64,000 nt of DNA from CAWCDJ01 sp963836015 (GCA_963836015.1 CAWIIF010000004.1:1674001-1738000); one strand, 5' to 3'; shown: positions 46,122 through 56,555, counted from the stretch's first letter. Numbers and translations: made by a program. The notes: a model not told the origin generated them from the sequence alone.

Positions 46122-46999
46122 ATGCCCATCGTGGTCTGAGCATTCAACGCATGACGGAACTGGGGCGGGTAACCCGCTCCAGTTTCTACCGCTCCCAGGA
46201 GGAGAAGCCGGCGAAACCGGATGCCGACATGGACTTGCGGGATGCCATCCATCGCATCGCGTTGGAATGGCCCTGCTACGGACGGCCGCGCATCACCCAG
46301 GAACTGCGTAATCAGGGATGGCAGGTCAACCCCAAACGGGTTTACCGCCTGATGCGCGAAGACAATCTGCTCTGTTTGCGGAAGCGCAAGTTCGTCATCA
46401 CCACCGATTCCAACCACAGCCGCAAAATCTATTCGAACCTGGCCGGTAAGGTGGCGCTCACCGGAGTGAACCAGCTCTGGGTGGCGGATATCACCTATGT
46501 CCGACTGGGCGAGGAGTTCATTTTCGTCGCCGTGATTCTGGACGCCTATTCTCGCCGGGTCATCGGCTGGGCGCTGGACTGGAACATGGAAGACGAGTTG
46601 ACGCTGACGGCGCTACGGATGGCGCTGGCGGAACGCGGGGCGGCGCCGGGGCTGATTCATCATTCGGATCGCGGATCGCAGTACGCCAGCAACGATTACA
46701 CCGGACTGTTGCAGGAAAACGGCATCGCCATCAGTATGTCGCGCAAAGGCAATCCGTGGGACAACGCCTTTTGCGAGTCGTTCATGAAGACTCTGAAATA
46801 CGAAGAAGTGCTGCGCAATGAATACCGAGACCTCGCCGAGGCCAAGCGTTCCATCGGACGCTTTCTCGAAAAGGTCTACAACGAAAAACGGCTGCACTCG
46901 GCTCTCGGTTATCTCTCACCGGCCAAGTTCGAAAGTTCGCTGCCACCCATGCAACGGCAAAAAAGTGAGGGCCCTCAGGATGCGTTTTTTCAGGCATGA
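46037..46999 (+). CDS. IS3-family transposase OrfB (DDE integrase), copy 2
   Basis: Identical in translation to OrfB of copy 1, with the full DDE triad (WVADITYV, HHSDRGSQYAS, WDNAFCESF). No lesion is seen, so this copy could also be active. Confidence 0.92.
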   Translation: MLAAHRGTADAAGIDWKSAVCREIQEEVNAHRGLSIQRMTELGRVTRSSFYRSQEEKPAKPDADMDLRDAIHRIALEWPCYGRPRITQELRNQGWQVNPKRVYRLMREDNLLCLRKRKFVITTDSNHSRKIYSNLAGKVALTGVNQLWVADITYVRLGEEFIFVAVILDAYSRRVIGWALDWNMEDELTLTALRMALAERGAAPGLIHHSDRGSQYASNDYTGLLQENGIAISMSRKGNPWDNAFCESFMKTLKYEEVLRNEYRDLAEAKRSIGRFLEKVYNEKRLHSALGYLSPAKFESSLPPMQRQKSEGPQDAFFQA

Positions 47000-47288
47000 C
47001 GGAATCTATCGGTCCGATGTGTCCTCACATCTTTTTACCCCTGGGTCGTGTCCCGCTTTCCGGTCGGGCCGCTGCCAGGGTATAGAGCAAGCCGGAAAGC
47101 ACATGCTCTTCCCATCGTCCGCGATGAGTTCCGGCCGGCTATTCCTCAATCGGGTTGCTCGCCAGCATTGCCCGTCTCCGCTTCACCGGCGATTCCAGAA
47201 TAAACTCTGGTCTTCCCGCGCCCCAACGATTTATCATTGAACGGCAGGTGTGTCTTAACTGGTTGTGTCAGCCGAGGGGGCAAGCGCA

Positions 47289-47765
47289 TATGCCGACGAG
47301 GCTCAAAACCGGAGGATCATCGCGAATATCGTTCATCACCTCAAACCGGGCGCAGTTGCACTGATCTCCGTCATGAATTTGGAACTGACCGAACGGCGCG
47401 CCAAGCACTTCTTTTCACTGGCTACCGATCCGGACAGGCTCTTGGCGTTAAAACCAAGCGGAACCATGGAGAAGACTGGCAACATCTTTGACCCCGAATA
47501 CTACATGATCGATCGCGACACGAAGATCGTCTATCGGAAGGAGCAGTTCGAGGCAGGCACGACGCTTCCGGCAGAGTTGGTGATCAGGGATCGCCGGTAC
47601 AAAAGAGACGAGATCGAAGGGGCTTGCCGCGACGCGGGCTTGGACGTGGTGTGGTCGCGCTTTGTTCGAGCCGGGCATTGGGACCAGCCGCTCGATCATG
47701 ACAGCGACGGCGCAAAGGAAATCCTACTCCTTTGTCGGCGCGCCGAATCGTCTCCGAATTCCTGA
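47289..47765 (+). pseudogene. GNAT-methyltransferase fusion, part 3' of the IS
   Basis: Removing the IS and one TAT joins DVIGTY directly to ADEAQNRRIIANIVHHLKPG in frame. The rest of the methyltransferase is present: AVALISVMNLELTERRAKHF, IFDPEYYMIDRDTKIVYRKE, VIRDRRYKRDEIEGACRDAG and EILLLCRR, ending normally at 47765. So apart from the IS the gene is intact, which points to recent disruption. The TIGR02391 gene starts 16 bp later. Confidence 0.8.
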
Positions 47766-47781
47766 ACACCATTGACCCGGT

Positions 47782-48558
47782 ATGTCGGTAAAACTCTCCA
47801 CCCTTGTTCCCAACCCAGACGATCTCCTCGCCCTGGAAGTCGAAGAGCTTGCAGGGGTCCTGCTGGTGCATCTCAACAGCTGTCGTCCGGGTGATTGTAT
47901 CGCCGTCCAGCACGGGCAGATCAACCAGGACGCGTTTTTCGGAGATGATCGCCGCGGAAAGGTGCCGGAATATGGAGCGCGCCAGGAGCAAGTCGACCTG
48001 GCACTTCTGGAAGCCTGGGCATGGCTGCAAAATGAGGGTTTCTTAGTACGGAAATCCGGAGGTCACAACTGGCTTTTTGTGTCCCGACGCGGCAAGCAGA
48101 TTACGTCGCGAGAGGATTTCTCTGAATACATGAAGGCGCACCTGCTTCCGAGGAGGCAGATTCACTCTTCGGTCGCCAGCAAAGTGTACCCGGCCTTCCT
48201 TCGCGGCGAATACGATACAGCAGTTTTTCAGGCATTCCGAGAAGTCGAGGTAGCCGTTCGACGCGAGGGCGGCTTTCCCGACGATCTAGTCGGCGTTAAT
48301 TTGATGCGGGAAGCATTCAAACCAGCGAAAAACAATAACCCGGCGGGACCGCTCACGGATGAACTGTTGCCAATCGCGGAGCAGGAGGGTATGGCTTCAC
48401 TGTTCGCGGGCGCGATCGGCCTCTACAAGAACCCGCAGAGCCACCGCAATGTTCCGACAGATGCTACTGACGCCGCAGAGGTTATCATGTTCGCGAGCCA
48501 GCTCCTTCGTATCATTGATCGTGTAAAACCGCAGGCAAACACGGGCGAGAACCGATGA
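47782..48558 (+). CDS. TIGR02391-family protein
   Basis: A 258-residue protein. The N-terminal part resembles a DNA-binding or linker region (DLALLEAWAWLQNEGFLVRK, NWLFVSRRGKQI). The C-terminal half matches TIGR02391 (Hypoth_Ymh): VFQAFREVEVAVRREGGFPD, LMREAF, LFAGAIGLYKNPQSHRNVPT, EVIMFASQLLRIID. The family resembles HEPN-like helical domains and is frequent in defence and mobile regions; no function is proven. With 16 bp spacing it was probably co-transcribed with the GNAT-methyltransferase gene. Confidence 0.8.
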   Translation: MSVKLSTLVPNPDDLLALEVEELAGVLLVHLNSCRPGDCIAVQHGQINQDAFFGDDRRGKVPEYGARQEQVDLALLEAWAWLQNEGFLVRKSGGHNWLFVSRRGKQITSREDFSEYMKAHLLPRRQIHSSVASKVYPAFLRGEYDTAVFQAFREVEVAVRREGGFPDDLVGVNLMREAFKPAKNNNPAGPLTDELLPIAEQEGMASLFAGAIGLYKNPQSHRNVPTDATDAAEVIMFASQLLRIIDRVKPQANTGENR

Positions 48559-49103
48559 GCCCGGAAATGCCGACGTGCGTCGCCATTCTGCCTGCATATT
48601 AGGCCTGGGGCCGGCGGCTGTCCTGGCACAATTCACATGAGCGGAAAAGTCGCCGACTGACAGCCGACGTCCGGGAGACGGTTGAAGAGCAGCTCCGAAA
48701 CCGACCTCCGCCCCAATTCCGCTATTGCCAATCTCCGCCCGCCCGCACGTAACCCCCCTGTCAAGGGTTCGGACCCGTCAAGTGGAGAACGCGGAGAATT
48801 CGCAGGAGGATTCCAGGCCCACGGTCGCAACCATGACGGTTACGACCGCTCCTCAAATGGGTGGCGCTGCGAACGGAGAGGGCGGCGAGAGCCGCAAGAC
48901 CGTAGAAACATTTGGGGAAACGCTCGCGGCGGACGGGCCGATGGCGTCAAGGGGAATCGGGTAGGAAAACTCGTAGAAAAACAATTGGCTCCCCGCGAAA
49001 CCCGGCATAAAATGACCTCTCCGTGGCGCAAGTTATTGAATCTAAAAGAAAAATGGATGGCGATGAGAAACGCTAGTTCCGGGCTTCAGAAATCGCGAGC
49101 GCT
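48559..49103. other. Gene-poor stretch
   Basis: About 545 bp after the TIGR02391 gene. The longest frame (48682-49113, plus) is Arg/Gly/Asn-rich with no domain and I do not call it. The right part becomes A-rich (near 49010-49070). No RNA gene or clear promoter is visible. Confidence 0.5.
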
Positions 49104-49517
49104 TCAGGATTGATATGGGCTCACGAAGAGCAGGCGGTCGTAGTCGACAATGGCGATACGCAGGCGGTCAAGCCAACCGGAGCGGCCGAGAAAATTCCTG
49201 TTGAATGTGGAGTCCTGGGCAAAGAAGACGACCGCTGAAAACTCGATACCCAGCGTCTGAATTGTGACCTCGTGTTGATAGGCTGCGAACGAACCAGCCA
49301 CGGTCCGAAAACGCTGAAGCCGGCCGGATTCAGCTTCCAATCCGAGAATCTCGGCGTATTTGCGCTCAAAGATACAATGCGCGGCACCGGTATCCAGTTT
49401 CGCCAAGAGATCAACCGACTGGTTCCCTATGGCCAGCGTGATCGGCAGGTTGATGCCGTCCGTGGCCTCAGTGTACTTGTGCGTGTTATCGAATTCGAGC
49501 GAAACCGGCATCCTCAC
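49104..49517 (-). CDS. Retropepsin-like aspartic protease domain protein
   Basis: A 137-residue protein with the single-domain aspartyl protease motif: LLAKLDTGAAHCIFERKYAE (D-T-G-A), then VTIQTLGIEFSAVVFFAQDS and NFLGRSGWLDRLRIAIVDYD. This matches small bacterial retropepsin-like proteins that would act as dimers. The start overlaps the stop of the DUF5678 gene (ATGA), so the two are one unit. Substrate unknown. Confidence 0.75.
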   Translation of the reverse strand: MRMPVSLEFDNTHKYTEATDGINLPITLAIGNQSVDLLAKLDTGAAHCIFERKYAEILGLEAESGRLQRFRTVAGSFAAYQHEVTIQTLGIEFSAVVFFAQDSTFNRNFLGRSGWLDRLRIAIVDYDRLLFVSPYQS

Positions 49518-49840
49518 CAGCCCGGAATGAACGGAAGCGAATCTTCAGGAAGCACGTGAACGATGAATGGGGTTTGGATTCCTGCGGCCTTTGCCGCGGA
49601 AAAAACATTAAGCGGGTCCACGTTGGCAGCGATCAACTGGTCGCCCTCGACCGCCACCCACTGATCCGCGTACGCCGCACGGTTTTCATCGAGCCATCTC
49701 ATTTCGCTAGACCGATCACGGGATGGGACCCTTCTCGACGCGGCATTCCGCTCCAGTCCACCCGCGAAGCGCAAAACTTCTTCCTGCTTCGCTGGTGGCA
49801 GGCGGCGGACCTTGTCGAGGATGGCTTCTTCGAGACTCAT
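49514..49840 (-). CDS. DUF5678-like protein
   Basis: A 108-residue protein with an N-terminal helix of DUF2281/antitoxin type (LEEAILDKVRRLPPAKQEEV) and a C-terminal DUF5678 pattern: RWLDENRAAYADQWVAVEGD, then QLIAANVDPLNVF. Pairs of such a protein with a small retropepsin-like protein are common in cyanobacteria and other soil phyla; a toxin-antitoxin-like or regulatory role is inferred only. Confidence 0.75.
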   Translation of the reverse strand: MSLEEAILDKVRRLPPAKQEEVLRFAGGLERNAASRRVPSRDRSSEMRWLDENRAAYADQWVAVEGDQLIAANVDPLNVFSAAKAAGIQTPFIVHVLPEDSLPFIPGW

Positions 49841-49934
49841 GGGCTGTCCTATTTAAGGATACCGAACTTGACCCGGAATAGTCACCCGGTGTCGTACCGG
49901 TGAAACTTGGCGCGCCTTTTTCTGGCGTGCCAGA

Positions 49935-49963
49935 TTGACGCTTTGGCGCGCCAACTATATACT
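49935..49963 (+). promoter_or_regulatory. Near-consensus sigma-70 promoter for the 49970 gene
   Basis: TTGACG (49935-49940), 17-bp spacer, TATACT (49958-49963). Transcription would start at about 49970, which is the A of the ATG, so the mRNA would be leaderless. GGCGCGCC occurs both in the spacer and about 30 bp upstream, and may bind a regulator. Confidence 0.7.
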
Positions 49964-49969
49964 GCCTTC

Positions 49970-50671
49970 ATGGCAAAGACCAAACATAGGAGTCCGAATT
50001 ATCCGCGGCTTGCGTTCGATTCTGCTCTGGAGAAGACGCGCGTCATTTATACTCAGCAGCATAAACACTCAGCCTCCAGGGATGTGATCGCGCAGGCTCT
50101 CGGATACACCACATTCAACGGAGCATCGAAAGCGGTGATTACCGCTCTCAAGCACTACGGACTTCTGGAACCTGCGGGTGAGGGTCTGCGCGTTTCCGCG
50201 GACGCAATACGGGTGCTCGAGTTGCCCCAAGGAGATCCTGAATGGACAGCGGCACTCGTTCGGATGGTGTTCGCTCCATCGGTTTTTGCCGATCTCAGAA
50301 GCAAATATGGCGAACCACTGCCTTTGAGTGTACGCCACGTTCTCGTTACGCAAGAGTTCGCGCCGCACGCGGCCGACGAAATCATTCGGGTTTACCGCGC
50401 AAATTTCGAATTCGTCCGAGATCATGGCGGCGAAGCCGGCGAGCCTTCCGCTGTGGGCCAAGTCGAACAGAAATCAGAAGCGCTTGTCGCCACAGCTTCT
50501 GAGCCGAGCCGCGGGCGACTGTCCCCGGAAACCTCACCTGATCGCGTTCTTCAGTTTCAAATTGCCGAAGACACGGATGCACGTGTCCATTTCCGGGGAC
50601 GACCGAATCGCCCGGCAATAAAGAAGCTCATTGCTCTACTGGAACTGTCGGCGGACACATTTCCGGCGTGA
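49970..50671 (+). CDS. Hypothetical protein with HTH-like N-terminal domain
   Basis: ATG 49970 gives 233 residues; a longer start at 49907 would precede the promoter and was rejected. The first 90 residues look like a winged-helix/HTH (SASRDVIAQALGYTTFNGAS, KAVITALKHYGLLEPAGEGL). The middle is helical (AADEIIRVYRANFEFVRDHG), then a polar linker and a short strand-helix end (FRGRPNRPAIKKLIALLELS). Probably a DNA-binding regulator. No family recognised. Confidence 0.65.
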   Translation: MAKTKHRSPNYPRLAFDSALEKTRVIYTQQHKHSASRDVIAQALGYTTFNGASKAVITALKHYGLLEPAGEGLRVSADAIRVLELPQGDPEWTAALVRMVFAPSVFADLRSKYGEPLPLSVRHVLVTQEFAPHAADEIIRVYRANFEFVRDHGGEAGEPSAVGQVEQKSEALVATASEPSRGRLSPETSPDRVLQFQIAEDTDARVHFRGRPNRPAIKKLIALLELSADTFPA

Positions 50672-50946
50672 TCGGTGAGCGCGAAACCTCTCCGGTTTGA
50701 AAAAGCTGTCAACTGAATTGGCTCCCCAGGATTTCAGTTTCCAACCGGTTTCTCCGAGGTCGATTGCCCGAAACATACCGATAGCCCCGGCATGAACAGA
50801 TTTCGAAATGGAGAACCGCAGTCGGGGGCTACGTGGGGATGCTCCAAAGCGCCGGTATATATGTTTGGCGCGGCAGCGCCGGGCGGAGACAGACCCTGGC
50901 GTGTTGGAGCCCTGTTGTGGGAATCGCGTTTTGCCGCCACTGCTGC

Positions 50947-52368
<1,422 letters not shown>

Positions 52369-52439
52369 AGATGTTCCTCCTATTTCATTTGATAACGCGA
52401 TTCGATCGCCAGGCGATCACCTAATGGGATCGCCGCGGT

Positions 52440-53045
52440 CGCCAGAATCACGATGCGCCTACCATGCAGCCACAGACGAATGCTGCCAAACAGGTAAACG
52501 CCAAGCGGGCTCGCTGGCGGGCTCTGGCTATGGCGGTGGAATCCCCCGAACCTGGCTGATCGCCACCAGGTCGATGCACAACTGGGTCGTGTTGGTCGTC
52601 ATGACCGCCGTCGACGGCGTATCCACTAATGCGAGCTTTACCATAGCGTTCTGGACGGCCATCGCCGCCACCGCTAGCATTCCCACCAATACAGCCATGG
52701 GCGCATCAGCAGTACGAAAAGGACCGAACCAGCGGCCCCGTCCAAGACATGCCTATAGCAGCCCCGCATGAGAACTAACAATTTCAGCCGCGGGCGAGTG
52801 CCGGCGATGGACGCTTTGTAAAGAAGGACGACCGCCGCCAGGACGGCGACGAAAACCGGCACCGCCAGCAGTGGCCCTGCCTGCCCAAACCCACCGATCA
52901 CGTAGTGGGCTGCAATGACCACGAGGTTTCCTGTGATGTGGGCCGTGAAACATCCGCCGAGCGCCAGGAAGCCGATGGCATCAGCCGCTCCGGCCGACGC
53001 GCTCAGGAGAATGGGCAACCACAGTCGCACACCCGGCAGCGTCAT
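52440..53045 (-). pseudogene. DUF1275 (YoaK-like) membrane protein, frameshifted
   Basis: From ATG 53045 the product begins as a DUF1275 protein: ASAGAADAIGFLALGGCFTA with HITGNLVVIAAHYVIGG and further helices. It breaks near 52720. The missing middle is then found in a second frame, VGMLAVAAMAVQNAMVKLAL with TAVMTTNTTQLCIDLVAI, and the tail in a third (LAFTCLAAFVCGCMVGAS). At least two indels are needed. The family is a multi-pass membrane protein of unknown function. Decay or sequencing errors are both possible. Confidence 0.7.
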
Positions 53046-53052
53046 TCACCCT

Positions 53053-54702
53053 CTATCTCGCGCTTGCGCTGGCGTATTCCGCCTTGTATAGCTGCGACTC
53101 CAAATAGGCCCGCAGGTCTTTCGGACGTTTCACCCCAGCCAGGCCGCGGTCAAAGATCAGCTCGGCGACTCGCAAAGCTGTCGTCACCTCGGTTTGCAGG
53201 ATATTGCTCTGCGGAGGATAGAGGATTCCGACTGCGAGTTCGTCTTTGGTGACCTGGTCGGCAACCGCCTGAGCCGCGGTGATAAACAGCTCATCGGGAA
53301 CGCGGCGCGCGCGCGTGGCGTAAATGGCCAAGCCAACGGCCGGAAAAACGTACAGATTGTTGCATTGTCCCGGCACGATCATCTTGCCCTTGTACCGCAC
53401 CGGTTGAAATTGCACGCCGGCCGCGTACAGTGCTCGTCCATCCGACCAGTTGTACGCTTCTTCAGCCGAACACTCCGCGTGGTCTGTGGGGTTGGAGAGC
53501 GCAAAGATGATGGGCCTCTCGTTTACGCTCGCCATCGCTTCCACCACTTGTTTCGTAAACGTCTTGCCGGCTGTGCTGACGCCGATGAGAATCGTTGGCC
53601 GCAGTTCCTTCACCAACGCGGCGAAATCTCGCGATGGGGGATGCTGATGCGCGTATGGCTTTTGGAAGTCGAACAAGTCGGTGCGGCTCGGTTCAAGCAG
53701 GCCATTGATATCGAAGTGCGAGATGCGTGCACGCGCCTGCACCTCCGACAAGCCATCGGATTTCATGGCCGACGCGATGATGTCGGCGATACCTATGCCG
53801 GCCGATCCGGCACCCAGGAAAAGGATTCGCTGATCGTTCAACTTGCCGCCGGTTACTCGAAGAGCGCTGAAGATTCCGGCCAGAGCCGCACCGCCGGTGC
53901 CTTGGATGTCATCGTTATAGCAGGACACCTTGTCCCGATACTGCTTGAGCAGGCGTTCGGCATCTACGCCTGCCCAATCTTCGAAATGGATGCAGCAACC
54001 GGGGAAAACGTCCTGAACCGCATCGACGAACTCTGCGACCAGTTCATCCCGATCGGCGGTGGAGACTCGCGCCTGCCGTAGACCGAGATACAGGGGATCG
54101 TTCAGCAGTTGCTGGTTGTTCGTGCCAAAGTCCAGATGCATCGGGAGCACGTGTTGCGGCGGAACACCGGCGCAAGCTGTATAAAGCTGCAGCTTCCCAA
54201 TGGGAATGCCCATGCCATTCGCGCCCAAGTCGCCCAGGCCAAGGATGCGCTCGCCCGACGAAATACAGATCACGCCGATATCCTTCTCAGGCCAATTGCC
54301 GAGCACCTCCCGCATCCGGCCCTTGTGCTTCATGGACAAGTACATTCCACGCGGCCTCCGGAAGATGTGGCCGAATTGTAAACAGGCATCGGCGACGGTG
54401 GGGTCGTACAGGATCGGCAGAAATCGTGCCGGGTCTGACATTACCACCTTATAGAAGAGTATCTCGTTGGTGTCGGCGAGGCTGGTAAGGTAGATGTACC
54501 GTTCCAGGTCCGTCGGCTTCAGAGCGATCTGCTGCAAGGCGCGGCGCACCTGATTGTCTTCTGTATCGACCCCGGCCGGCAGAAGACCCGTTAGCCCGAG
54601 TTCCTCCCTCTCAGCCTCCGTAAAGGCGGTGGATTTATTGTGCAGCGGGTCATGCAAGATCTCGATGCCCTGATTCGCTGAGGATGACTTCATTGCGATC
54701 AT
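53053..54702 (-). CDS. NAD-type malic enzyme
   Basis: A 549-residue enzyme of the SfcA/MaeA type: YIYLTSLADTNEILFYKVVM, GERILGLGDLGANGMGIPIG, SCYNDDIQGTGGAALAGIFS and the dinucleotide motif FLGAGSAGIGIAD. It oxidatively decarboxylates malate to pyruvate. ATG 54702 and an in-frame ATG at 54693 both lack a strong ribosome binding site. It lies just upstream of fumC on the same strand, with the DUF1275 relic between. Confidence 0.93.
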   Translation of the reverse strand: MIAMKSSSANQGIEILHDPLHNKSTAFTEAEREELGLTGLLPAGVDTEDNQVRRALQQIALKPTDLERYIYLTSLADTNEILFYKVVMSDPARFLPILYDPTVADACLQFGHIFRRPRGMYLSMKHKGRMREVLGNWPEKDIGVICISSGERILGLGDLGANGMGIPIGKLQLYTACAGVPPQHVLPMHLDFGTNNQQLLNDPLYLGLRQARVSTADRDELVAEFVDAVQDVFPGCCIHFEDWAGVDAERLLKQYRDKVSCYNDDIQGTGGAALAGIFSALRVTGGKLNDQRILFLGAGSAGIGIADIIASAMKSDGLSEVQARARISHFDINGLLEPSRTDLFDFQKPYAHQHPPSRDFAALVKELRPTILIGVSTAGKTFTKQVVEAMASVNERPIIFALSNPTDHAECSAEEAYNWSDGRALYAAGVQFQPVRYKGKMIVPGQCNNLYVFPAVGLAIYATRARRVPDELFITAAQAVADQVTKDELAVGILYPPQSNILQTEVTTALRVAELIFDRGLAGVKRPKDLRAYLESQLYKAEYASASAR

Positions 54703-55021
54703 AGTAGTTGAGAATTCCCTTCAGGGTTGCGAATGCAGGCGACACGCCAATCCAGAGTGGGCCGCGTTGCGCCGGTAACCGGCCCCGGCTGCAGCCATCT
54801 GGAAGGCGTTTGGCGATTTCCGGACAGTGGGGATGGTGGCGGCTGACGAATGTCCGGCGCGCCATTCCGTCTTCTGCGTTTTCGCGTTGGGCGACTTGCC
54901 TGGAAGATTCTTACTAACCGATGTCAGCTCAACGGGGAATTGCAGACGGCGGCGTAGCCTTCGATCGGAAGAGAGCGTGCCCATATGGGAATCGGATGTA
55001 TCGCCCAATGAGGTGACGAGT
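54703..55021. other. Divergent intergenic region
   Basis: About 320 bp between the malic enzyme and SDR genes, which point apart. Short frames on both strands are shadow-like (no domain). It should contain both promoters; I cannot place convincing -35/-10 pairs. Confidence 0.4.
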
Positions 55022-55741
55022 ATGCGCAAGACGGTAATCGTGACCGGCGGTTCCAAGGGGATTGGAGCAGGTCTTGTGAAGGCGTTTCTGGACCGCGGTT
55101 ACAACGTAGTGGCCAACGCTCTGGAAATCACCAAGTCGAACCCGTTCGAAGCGTCAGATCGACTTGCGTTGGTCGATGGAAGCATTGCCGAAGCGGCCAC
55201 CGCCTCGAAGATCGGCGATGTCGCGAAGAACAGATTTAACTCCATTGATGCGCTGGTCAACAATGCCGGCATCTATTTCGCGAAACACTTTACGGACTAC
55301 ACGGTTGACGATCTTCGTGCTCTCGCATCGGTCAACCTCGAAGGTTTTCTCCTGATCACCCAGATGGCGGTGAAGCAGATGCTGGCTCAGAACACCGGCG
55401 GAAGCATCGTCAATGTCACCGCGGCCCAGGTGAATCATCCGATCGCGGGCATCAATTCGTCCGTTGCGATGATGACCAAGGGGGGCTTGGAAGCCGTTAC
55501 ACGAAGCCTGGCGATGGAATATGCCAAGCAGGGCATACGCTTCAACGCCGTTGCGCCGGGGGTCGTCGATACGCCCATGCATGACGGGCAGGCGAAGGAT
55601 TTGCTCAAGACGCTGCAACCGATGGGTCAGATTTCCGGGGTGAAAGACATCGTGGACGCGATCGTTTATCTGACGGAAGCCGGTCAAGTGACCGGGGAGG
55701 TGCTGCACGTGGATGGCGGTGCGCACGTAGGCAAGTGGTGA
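55022..55741 (+). CDS. SDR-family protein lacking the catalytic Tyr
   Basis: ATG 55022 has GAGGTGA 6-7 nt upstream; the longer frame from 54827 has no such site. The 239-residue protein has the NAD(P) motif VTGGSKGIGAG, LVNNAGIYF and FNAVAPGVVDTPMH. At the active site the YxxxK is replaced: the region reads INSSVAMMTKGGLEAVTRSL, so the Lys is kept but Ala stands where Tyr should be. It is therefore either catalytically unusual or a binding protein. An ending VTGEVLHVDGGAHVGKW is typical of SDRs. Confidence 0.85.
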   Translation: MRKTVIVTGGSKGIGAGLVKAFLDRGYNVVANALEITKSNPFEASDRLALVDGSIAEAATASKIGDVAKNRFNSIDALVNNAGIYFAKHFTDYTVDDLRALASVNLEGFLLITQMAVKQMLAQNTGGSIVNVTAAQVNHPIAGINSSVAMMTKGGLEAVTRSLAMEYAKQGIRFNAVAPGVVDTPMHDGQAKDLLKTLQPMGQISGVKDIVDAIVYLTEAGQVTGEVLHVDGGAHVGKW

Positions 55742-55771
55742 CTGGCTCGCCGGCTTGAGAGCCTGGAACGG

Positions 55772-55987
55772 ATGAACATGGACTTTAAAGTCGGAGATCA
55801 TGTCGGGTGGAATTCGGAAGCAGGGCATGTTCGGGGAACGATCAAGAAAAAGATCACCTCTGCGATTACGTTCAAGGGGTACATGGTCCATGCTTCGATG
55901 GAGGAGCCGCAGTACTTGATCAAAAGCGACACCACCGACCATCTGGCCATGCACAAGGGGTCGGCGCTCAAGAAACTCCAAAAGTAA
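55772..55987 (+). CDS. DUF2945 (HVA1/Tudor-like) small protein
   Basis: A 71-residue protein: FKVGDHVGWNSEAGHVRGTI, KKKITSAITFKGYMVHASME, PQYLIKSDTTDHLAMHKGSA. This is the DUF2945 family, a small SH3/Tudor-like fold of unknown role. An ATG at 55778 is an alternative start. It is followed 4 bp later by a DUF488 gene, a common pairing. Confidence 0.88.
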   Translation: MNMDFKVGDHVGWNSEAGHVRGTIKKKITSAITFKGYMVHASMEEPQYLIKSDTTDHLAMHKGSALKKLQK

Positions 55988-55991
55988 AGGC

Positions 55992-56555
55992 ATGCCGAAT
56001 CAAGACCTTTCGCCGCTCGTAATGACGATCGGTCATTCCACTCGCTCGATCGATGAATTCATCCATCTGCTCCTGGTACACGGGGCAACTTGCGTCGTCG
56101 ATGTGCGCACGGTGCCGCGTTCCGCGCACAATCCGCAGTTCGATAAGGATTCGTTGGCTCGATCTCTAATGAAGTTCGGCTTGAAGTATGTCCACATGCC
56201 AGGTCTTGGCGGCCTTCGCCATGCCAGGCGCGATTCGCCCAACGTAGGCTGGCGAAATGCCTCCTTTCGCGGCTATGCGGATTACATGCAAACGCGCGAG
56301 TTTGTGGAGAGCCTCGAAGAAGCGATCCAAACGGCTAAGCAAGATCAAATCGCCTTGATGTGCGCTGAAGCTGTGCCTTGGCGCTGCCATCGGTCGCTTA
56401 TCGCTGACGCCTTGCTTGTTCGCGGAATTCGCACGGAGGACATCATGAGCGCTACGCGCCGTCAGGTTCACACTCTCACCCCGTTTGCCCAAGTTCGGGG
56501 CACGACGATCACCTATCCGGCCGAGACTTCTCATCCTCCTCCGACGCTGCCATAG
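55992..56555 (+). CDS. DUF488 family protein
   Basis: A 187-residue protein with the DUF488 core: TIGHSTRSIDEFIHLLLVHG, CVVDVRTVPRSAHNPQFDKD, MPGLGGLR and the C-terminal LMCAEAVPWRCHRSLIADAL, in which the conserved Cys-x-E and C-H-R lie. The function is unproven. It is co-directional and almost contiguous with the DUF2945 gene. Confidence 0.9.
   Translation: MPNQDLSPLVMTIGHSTRSIDEFIHLLLVHGATCVVDVRTVPRSAHNPQFDKDSLARSLMKFGLKYVHMPGLGGLRHARRDSPNVGWRNASFRGYADYMQTREFVESLEEAIQTAKQDQIALMCAEAVPWRCHRSLIADALLVRGIRTEDIMSATRRQVHTLTPFAQVRGTTITYPAETSHPPPTLP

Larger units (their letters stand above)
45701..47288 (+). mobile_element. IS3-family insertion sequence, copy 2 (1,588 bp)
   Basis: Same length, orientation, ends and encoded proteins as copy 1 at 21970. 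The stretches I compared base by base are identical. The inverted repeats are at 45701-45737 and 47252-47288. The target duplication is TAT (45698-45700 and 47289-47291), different from the ATT at copy 1. It lies inside the GNAT-methyltransferase gene. Confidence 0.95.

Noticed and set aside
48615..48640. Sigma-54 promoter (TGGCAC)
   Set aside because: The -24 half TGGCAC is present but the required GC element at -12 is not at the right distance, and no gene start follows closely.
48682..49113. 143-residue plus-strand gene
   Set aside because: Arg/Asn/Gly-rich translation with no pattern; looks like non-coding GC-rich sequence.
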